64,000 nucleotides of DNA. Source: Dichetophora obliterata (Eukaryota; Arthropoda; Insecta; Diptera; Sciomyzidae). Positions 57,962-64,000 of this stretch are shown here, one piece after another. The number at the start of each line of letters is the position of its first letter. Within the stretch, counting starts at the first letter, position 1. Below the pieces are notes generated by a model. That model worked only from the letters and a program-made list of their open reading frames with translations, ran no database searches and was not told where the DNA came from. Position numbers and translations under genes: made by a program. Location: NCBI GenBank assembly GCA_963920525.1, contig OY986439.1, positions 30,204,319-30,268,318 on the forward strand. Reading direction: 5' to 3'.

Positions 57962-58692
57962 GTTAAGGGAGGTTTAAGGCAAACAATTTTTTTAATCTAA
58001 CATTTTTTAATTGATTACTATTGTACAACTATTCAAGAATATGTAAAATAAGATCAAATCAATCCCGCTTATAATACAGATTCTACGGTTCGGCGCTTAA
58101 AACCCGGTACGCTAGAGTACCTTTAACTAGCCAGAGTATCTTTAAACGGGTTTTTCTCGAAACATACTTTTTCAAAACGGGCCACACTTGTGCAAACAAA
58201 CTAATAGACCAATTTTAATTAACTTTTTTAATCTGTATATAATGTAATTCTTTACATCTTTTACCAAAATTAACGTCTATGTAAAATTTTTCAAGCTTTT
58301 GCACGCATCAATATGGTCAAAAATAACTTAAATTTTTCGGCTTTTTTTCAACGCTTCATAATTTTCCTTATTTTCATTCAGTTTTGGTAAAAAATGTGCA
58401 TTAAAGAGTCCATTTTCAAATGCATTTTTCTTTTTTTTTTTTTTTGTTCGGACGATCTGGAGCCGAGCTATGATGTGGCTCGATTTAAACCTTTTTTAAG
58501 CACTCCAACGTCAGCGCCATCTTTATATATAAAAAATATTTGTTAAAAAAAAGAAGTCATTTGTTTTACTTACACTAAAGATGTTAAATTAAAATGCAAA
58601 TGAAATTTTTAGTATAAGTACTAAACTTTTTTAGGAAAAGTCTTTGAAGTATGCCTTAATTTAAACCGCATTTGCCTAAAACCTCCCTTAAC
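57962..58692. mobile_element. Inverted-repeat element with TTAA at its ends
   Basis: The left end GTTAAGGGAGGTTTAAGGCA pairs with TGCCTAAAACCTCCCTTAAC (58673). TTAA stands next to GGGAGG on both sides, which could be a TTAA target duplication of the piggyBac type, although piggyBac ends normally begin CCC. A T-run near 58440 and AATATGGTCAAAAATAAC are internal. A partial relative lies at 41880-42119. Non-coding. Confidence 0.75.
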
Positions 58693-60299
58693 AGTTTCGC
58701 TTATTCACTTTTAACACAAATTAAAAGAATTTGATGAATTAAAAGAAATACAAAAAAATAAAAAAAGGCGAAAGATTTATTCGACAACTGAAGAGAAGCT
58801 GCCGATAGCCCCAGCTGCTAGTGCTTAAGAATTTATTGCAGATTTAGTTTATAATAAATATTTAATAAAAATAAAATAAAATTTTGATAACCAAGAGTTG
58901 CACATGTAAAAATAACCATATCAATTAGAGACACGGTAGGCACAGACGTCATACAAAGCACACATTAAGTGTGGGAGGTATCTAAGTTTAGGATGTGCCT
59001 CGAACTAAAATATTTAAACATTAAAATAATCATTATGCATGTAGCAATGAAAAGATTCAAGAAAATAATTTTGTCCAGCTAGCATGTTCTACACGATTCA
59101 CTGTGCATGGCTGTGGAGATCCTGTGCCAAGCACCGTGCAAAACTTTTGGGGGATCGGACCAGGCAGTGTAGGTAAGGCTAGCTTAGGTCAAAGTGGCTG
59201 CCTCAATTGAGACACACTTAGGCCAATGAGGCCTTTTGTGGTACCACGGGGTTGATTCCTATTCTCTATTTAATACAGCTTGAGCTGTTCACAAAGCTTA
59301 GAATTTGATATACCAGGGAGTGTAGCAGCTATATATTTCTCTAACTAAAAAGTATTCAATTAGAACATTGGTTTCTTCGAAAATACATTTATTTGTAAAT
59401 AGTTTTAAAATAAGATCAATTGTTTCTTCAATAAAAAAGAAAATATTTAGGCTTTGCACAGATTTGAAATTAATTTAATTGCTTGGTACAGAACCTCTGC
59501 ACACATGTTCATTAACTTTCTAACAGAGTGAGTCGAATAAAGTCTTCCAATAAATAATGAAGGAGTTTTGCGTCTCTGAAATAGTAATTGACATTTAAAC
59601 CTCCAATTAAAATTTCTAAATGGAATTTACAATTTTTAAAGATCTATTTGTAAAATTAACGTCATTACTTAAAATTTTCCACAACAGCTTGAACCAAAAA
59701 TAAACACTTTTTGAGTATAAAATTAAATAAGATTGAATGAGAAGCACAAAAACATTCCATAAAAATGGGCATTTTTGAAAACTTTTATATCTCCTAAAAT
59801 TCTACAAAAATGATTACAATGCCTTAAAATTTTGCATATAAGTTTTAGTCTTAATTATGCACCCTACATTTTTAATTTTTAAATTGACGTCATCATAACA
59901 ATAAAATCCTTATAAGTTGCACTAAAATAATAAATTGACTTGATATTCTACATATTCAAAATGTAAAATATGCTTGGATATTCAAAATTTACGTTGATTT
60001 AAAAAACCATTTGAACAAAAAAGCCAGTGAAATCATTAAAATACTAAAACATTCAAAACTTCGAACACAGAAAATACAGTCGATGGTAATTCTGTACTAG
60101 TCTTATATTTTCAAGGGACTTAATAACAGTATAAATCAAAAATTGACTTGGTTTTGTAATAAAATGGTTTAAATAAAAATTGTTAGAAATGTTTTTTTTC
60201 TCCGGAGTAACTAGAAGCCATTTCAAAGCTGATAGCTCTTCATTGATAAAACCTTACATACCTTTCAAGTAAAAATCCAAAAATTATAGTCCTTTTTCT
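58693..60299. other. Mostly unique sequence with one decayed repeat
   Basis: A GC-richer stretch at about 59000-59290 contains the complement of CACAGTGAATCGTGTAGAAC seen at 51333 and looks like a retroelement 3' region, but no protein is readable. The remainder is AT-rich without recognised features. Confidence 0.4.
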
Positions 60300-61857
60300 C
60301 CGCTGGCAAAAAAACTGCAACCAAATGTGCAACACAAACGAGCCAGTTAATTCACAAAACGCCTTTCACAACGGATGAACACGATGAAAAAAAAAGTAAC
60401 AATAAATGCTGCGCCAGCAGCAATAATTGCAGCAAAAGTCGTGATAAAAAGTTGTCAACAATTGTCACCAGATCTGGCCCACTGGCAAAGAAGGAAAGGC
60501 GGGCTGGGCTGCTGGCTGGCTAACTGACTGACTGATTGACTGAGTGACCGAGTGAATTGAAGTCACAGCAGCTGAGTAAAAAAACAAAAAATATTGCAGG
60601 AGCAGCAGTAAAAACGTTTAATTAATAAATTAATGATGACGAATACCACACATTAACACGTCTACGGATGCGAAGCAACATAAAAAAGTATCTTAGCCGC
60701 GACACATAAAAGTCAATACGAACGAATGAGCAAGCAATCGAGCGAACAATAAAAAAATAAAACCGCACGCTGGACACCACAGATTAGCGCATTTATTTAT
60801 GGCAAAAACAATCAGAAATAAAGTGTTTTAAATTAAATGCACACAAGCACCATTGTACGCACATTCACACACACACACGCACACACTCAACTATGCGTTC
60901 GTTAACTATGAGTTATCTATGAGTTATTGTGGTGTTTCTATGAGTTAGTTATTCCTTGAAAGCATTCCTGCAGTGAAAAGCCACGCGCGTAAAACAAGAA
61001 AATAACAACAATAAAGTGGGTCACACGTTAGCGTTATAGCGTTAGCATTAGCGTCGTTGAGGTCGCAGCAGCAGCAACCGGAGTAAACGTTGAAGATGCA
61101 CCAAAGTGCAAAAGTGCAGCAAGAACAAAATCGAAAGCGCGCTGAACGTGTTACTAGCGGATACGTGCCAAGTAATTTATACGTTTTGTTATAATAAGTT
61201 TTTTTTATTTTTGCATTTTGTGGCAGTCAAAATTTTTGTTGATCCTTTGCTATTTAAAGGTCCTGGTCCTGGTAGTATTATAAGCAATACCAAAAAAACA
61301 AATTACAATCACTTTTATACTGCCTTGATTGGAATTCTGTTTTTATTAAAAACTTAACAAATTAGTTGAATAAAAATAAATAAAAAAAAAATCTTATTCA
61401 CGCGACGTGATTTTGAGCGCGTCTTGACCGAGCCGTGGGTAACTGAAGAATGGTGAATACACCTGCTTTCTCAAAGCGAAACACTTCGCATGCGGCAATT
61501 TCTTCTGCTGCTGCTGCTGCCGCTGCTGCTGGTGGCTGTGGTTGTTTTTGTTGTCATTGCTGTTGGTACTGCTGTTGTTACTGTTTTTGTTGATGTTGTA
61601 TTTGGCTCACAAGCCAACTCGTTCAATTCATCGTTACTGCGGTTTGGTTTATTTTGTGATCTTGGCACTCAATTCACTTAACTTGCCTTTTTTTTCACTT
61701 GTTTGCAAATGTTGCTGCCAAAGTTGTTGTTTGATGCTGCTGCTGCTGCTGCTAATGTTGTTTTTGTTGCTACTGTATTCATACTGTAAGTATTTGCAAC
61801 AGCAGCAGGGGCAGAAACTTAAATGCAGTTTTATTTATATTTGTGTTGTTTGTCGTA

Positions 61858-61906
<49 letters not shown>

Positions 61907-62150
61907 GCAGACAGCAGCACAGTGCAGCGTAATGTATATCGTTCGCTTATCTATCCGCCTATTAGTCGTCTGTCTGTCTGTCTGACTGCCTATTTTATTG
62001 ACAGTAAATCTGTCTGCCCCTTAGTCTGTTGGTTTTTCTTTTTGTCTGTCCGTGTGTGTTGGTCCGTCTGTCCGTTGTTTTGTATGTCATTTCAAACTAC
62101 TTTCAGTTGAACAGCTTAAAGCGTAAATTATGTACCTTTGTGGCATCTTC
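60300..62150. promoter_or_regulatory. Candidate 5' exon / regulatory region rich in CAG, CAA and simple repeats
   Basis: The texture changes sharply: balanced composition, CAG/CAA runs (60410-60440, 61060-61080, minus strand 61500-61580 and 61738-61755), GACTGACTGATT (60520), CA and GT microsatellites and TCTGTCTG runs. No transposon is recognised. On the minus strand 61400-61700 reads like a fly 5' UTR, and TGCAAATACTTACAG at about 61777-61791 could be an acceptor. It could supply the missing 5' exon of the ZP gene or belong to a plus-strand neighbour; the sequence does not decide. Confidence 0.35.
61861..61905. repeat. GT dinucleotide microsatellite
   Basis: A pure TG run of about 22 repeats, followed by CGCAGACAGCAG. 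Likely length-polymorphic. Confidence 0.97.
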
Positions 62151-62628
62151 TCTTCACTTACCAATGATTGCTGATTGATTGCTTTTTTCTATAAGCATTT
62201 TCTAGGTTTTTGTTTTTAATGAAATTATACGTTAAGAATTCTATTTATGTCAGTACAAAAAATTCACTGGTTTGGCAAAAAAAAAACACCCACAAATACA
62301 CACATACCAAATTTTTACAGAAGTTTTTTAAAAAGTAACAATTCGTTTTTAGCACAAAAAGTATTTTAAGTTTAAAAAAATCAATTCTTTTTAATGTATT
62401 TCGAAAGTACAATGTAAGTGTCCTCTTTGGACGTTAAACATGAAGATTTTTTGTACAGTAAAAGATGCCAATAATAACAAAAAAAATTTATACGATTGAT
62501 TTTTATTTTGTTATTAATAAAAATTAAAAAGACTACATCCTTAAATATGTTATATTTGAAACATTTAAAAGTATGCCAGTTTTAAGCAACGACTCTATGA
62601 AAAGGCTTATTAATTAGAATTTGAGACC

Positions 62629-63075
62629 TTAGGCTACGTGAAAAGGTATTTGAAAAAAGCATATTAAATCTCTTACAAACATGATAGCAAAATATTTCCT
62701 ACGAATTTCTAAAGATTGAATACCAAGAAAAGGCCTTCTCACATTATAAGAGGGCATTTCAATATTCCAACCTAAGCGACTTATTGCAAATCTCGTGAAT
62801 CGTTTCTGAATTCTTTCAATTCTGTTCGAAGCACATGAGTAAAAGGGGTCCCATATTATGCAGCAATATTCTAATATAGATCTGACAAAGGCAAACTGTA
62901 AAGATTTTAATGCAAAAGGATCTGAATGGTCTCTGGAGTTCCTGTTAAGTTTTATATGAATTTTTGAAGCGAAATCTTCTTTAGGTGCGTTGAGCGATTT
63001 TTGGTAGAGGGTAAATCTTTGGTTTGCGTCATTATTACAGCGCGTAGCTTTCATCATCAAAACAGCGAGTAGCAT
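62629..63075 (-). pseudogene. Non-LTR retrotransposon fragment related to the element at 17985
   Basis: The minus-strand frame encodes SDPFALKSLQFAFVRSILEYCCIIWDP, RIERIQKRFTRFAISRLGW and LGIQSLEIRRKYFAIMFVRDL. These correspond in order to SDPFTLKSIFFSLVRSSLEYCCVLWDP and the following motifs of the element at 17985-20734. Only the segment after the polymerase palm is kept. It ends without a proper 3' end. Confidence 0.8.
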
Positions 63076-63149
63076 TCGTCATCAATACAGACAGCGAGTA
63101 GCTTTCGTCAATAAGCTTGACACTGATTCCCCAACGTAGATTGTGTAAT

Positions 63150-64000
63150 TACTCCAGTGCTTACTTAGTTGCTTGCTTAGTTGGCGCTACAACCGTATGT
63201 CGGTCTTGGTCTCATCTAAGAATTTGCGCCAACAATTTCTGTCTCTCGCTTGCTGGCGCCAGTTGGATATTCCAAGCTTCGTCAGGTTGTCCTCTACTTG
63301 CTCTCTCTAACGAAGATGTGGTCTTCCTCTTCTGTGTTGACCACCGTTGTGTACCGAATCGAATATTTTCTTCACTGGAGCATCGTCTTTCATGCGCTAA
63401 AGATGACCTAGCCAGCGAAGCCGCTCGATTTTAATGCGCTTGACTATGTCGATGTCAGCGTACAGCTCATACAGTTCATCATTTCACCGTATTCGGTACT
63501 CGCCATTGACGCAGATTGGTCAGTAGATCTTACGAAGAATCTTTCTCTCGAATGCTCTTAAAGTCTTTTCATCTGAACTGCTCAGCGTCCAGGTTTGTGA
63601 TGCATAAAGTAGGACGGGCATGATGAGCGATTTATAGAGCGTGATTTTCGTTCGTCGAGAAAGGGGTCTGCTTCTCAATTGCCTACTGAGCCCAAAGTAA
63701 CACCTGTTGGCAAGAGTTATTCTTCGTTTGATCTCAATGCTGATGTCGTTGGTTGAGCTTATGCTGGATCCCAGATAGACAAAGTCCTTCACAACCTCAA
63801 AGGAGGTATTGTCAGCTCTAACGTGGGTTCCAAGACGCCGGGAATGTTTCTTTGTTGACACTAAGTATTTCGTCTTATCTGCATTCACTGCCAGACCCAT
63901 TCGACTTTCTAATCTGGAAAATGCTGCACTGACTTCGCGCGTATTATGGCCAATGATATCGATGTCATCAGTATACGCAAACAGCATAACACTCTTGTAG
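63150..64000 (-). pseudogene. RTE-type non-LTR retrotransposon, C-terminal part, runs off the window
   Basis: The minus-strand frame from the window edge to 63520 begins after the catalytic YADD position with FAYTDDIDIIG (the usual A-D-D altered to T-D-D). It continues with GLAVNADKTKYLVSTK, FVYLGSSISSTNDISIEIKRRITLANRCYFGL, TLYKSLIMPVLLYASQTWTL and FERKILRKIY. Past a stop near 63520 it goes on in sense: RIKIERLRWLGHLARMKDDAP and LGISNWRQQARDRNCWRKFL, the usual RTE-clade end. Internal stops make it a pseudogene. The 5' part lies beyond 64000. Confidence 0.85.

Noticed and set aside
61542..62110. Frames of 147 and 95 residues with Leu or Cys/Val runs
   Set aside because: They are produced by CTG/TGT and GT microsatellites and show no domain.
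62155..62200. Minus-strand splice donor (CATTG/GTAAGTG) as a 5' exon of the ZP gene
   Set aside because: The donor looks good, but the sequence upstream of it is AT-rich and I could not find a matching exon start, so it stays unsupported.

Overview
The window is animal nuclear DNA, most likely from a higher (cyclorrhaphan) fly. It is AT-rich, contains spliced genes with GT-AG introns, and is crowded with insect-type transposon remnants: non-LTR retroelements, mariner/maT transposases, Helitron-like elements, many inverted-repeat elements and tRNA-derived SINE-like units. There is no sign of bacterial gene organisation. I cannot name the species.

The one host gene I can support lies on the minus strand and occupies the left half. 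It encodes a zona pellucida (ZP) domain membrane protein of the Miniature/Dusky/Dusky-like family, probably Dusky-like. I reconstruct three coding exons that join in frame: 29381-29440 (signal peptide), 1793-1988 (rest of the signal peptide, acidic stretch, polyQ) and 150-1711 (Pro/Gln-rich linker, ZP domain, furin-like site, membrane helix, tail), giving 605 residues. The first coding exon carries 25 nt of 5' UTR after a strong 3' splice site, so the gene has at least one more non-coding exon further right (above 29.5 kb, possibly beyond the window). The introns at 1989-29380 and beyond 29466 hold nearly everything else.

Layout: 1-2 kb, 3' end of the ZP gene. 2.2-17.9 kb, inverted-repeat elements, a 1.7 kb hexanucleotide (TTAGTC-like) array with an R1-clade retroelement tail inside it, palindromic foldbacks and two hAT-like MITEs. 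18-20.7 kb, a broken CR1/jockey-superfamily retrotransposon. 21-29 kb, a SINE, a 47-bp tandem repeat and more foldbacks. 29.4 kb, the signal-peptide exon. 30.7-34.6 kb, broken maT-like and mariner transposons around a 0.54 kb palindrome. 36.6-45.4 kb, MITEs and Helitron-like elements. 45.9-49.6 kb, a 565-bp tandem array whose copies look identical. 49.8-58.7 kb, further Helitron-like, SINE and non-LTR fragments. 58.7-62.2 kb, mostly unique sequence including a CAG/CAA-rich, microsatellite-bearing region that looks like 5' UTR/regulatory DNA. 62.6-64 kb, two antisense retrotransposon fragments.

The most notable structures are: the split signal peptide across a roughly 27 kb intron; a TA-flanked MITE family whose arms enclose a decayed maT-like transposase; a hAT-like MITE caught inside one arm of a palindrome whose other arm preserves the empty site; the R1-clade tail within telomere-like hexamers; and the homogeneous 565-bp array with a 24-bp perfect palindrome in every unit. 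All boundaries were read by eye and are approximate unless a duplication or splice site fixes them.
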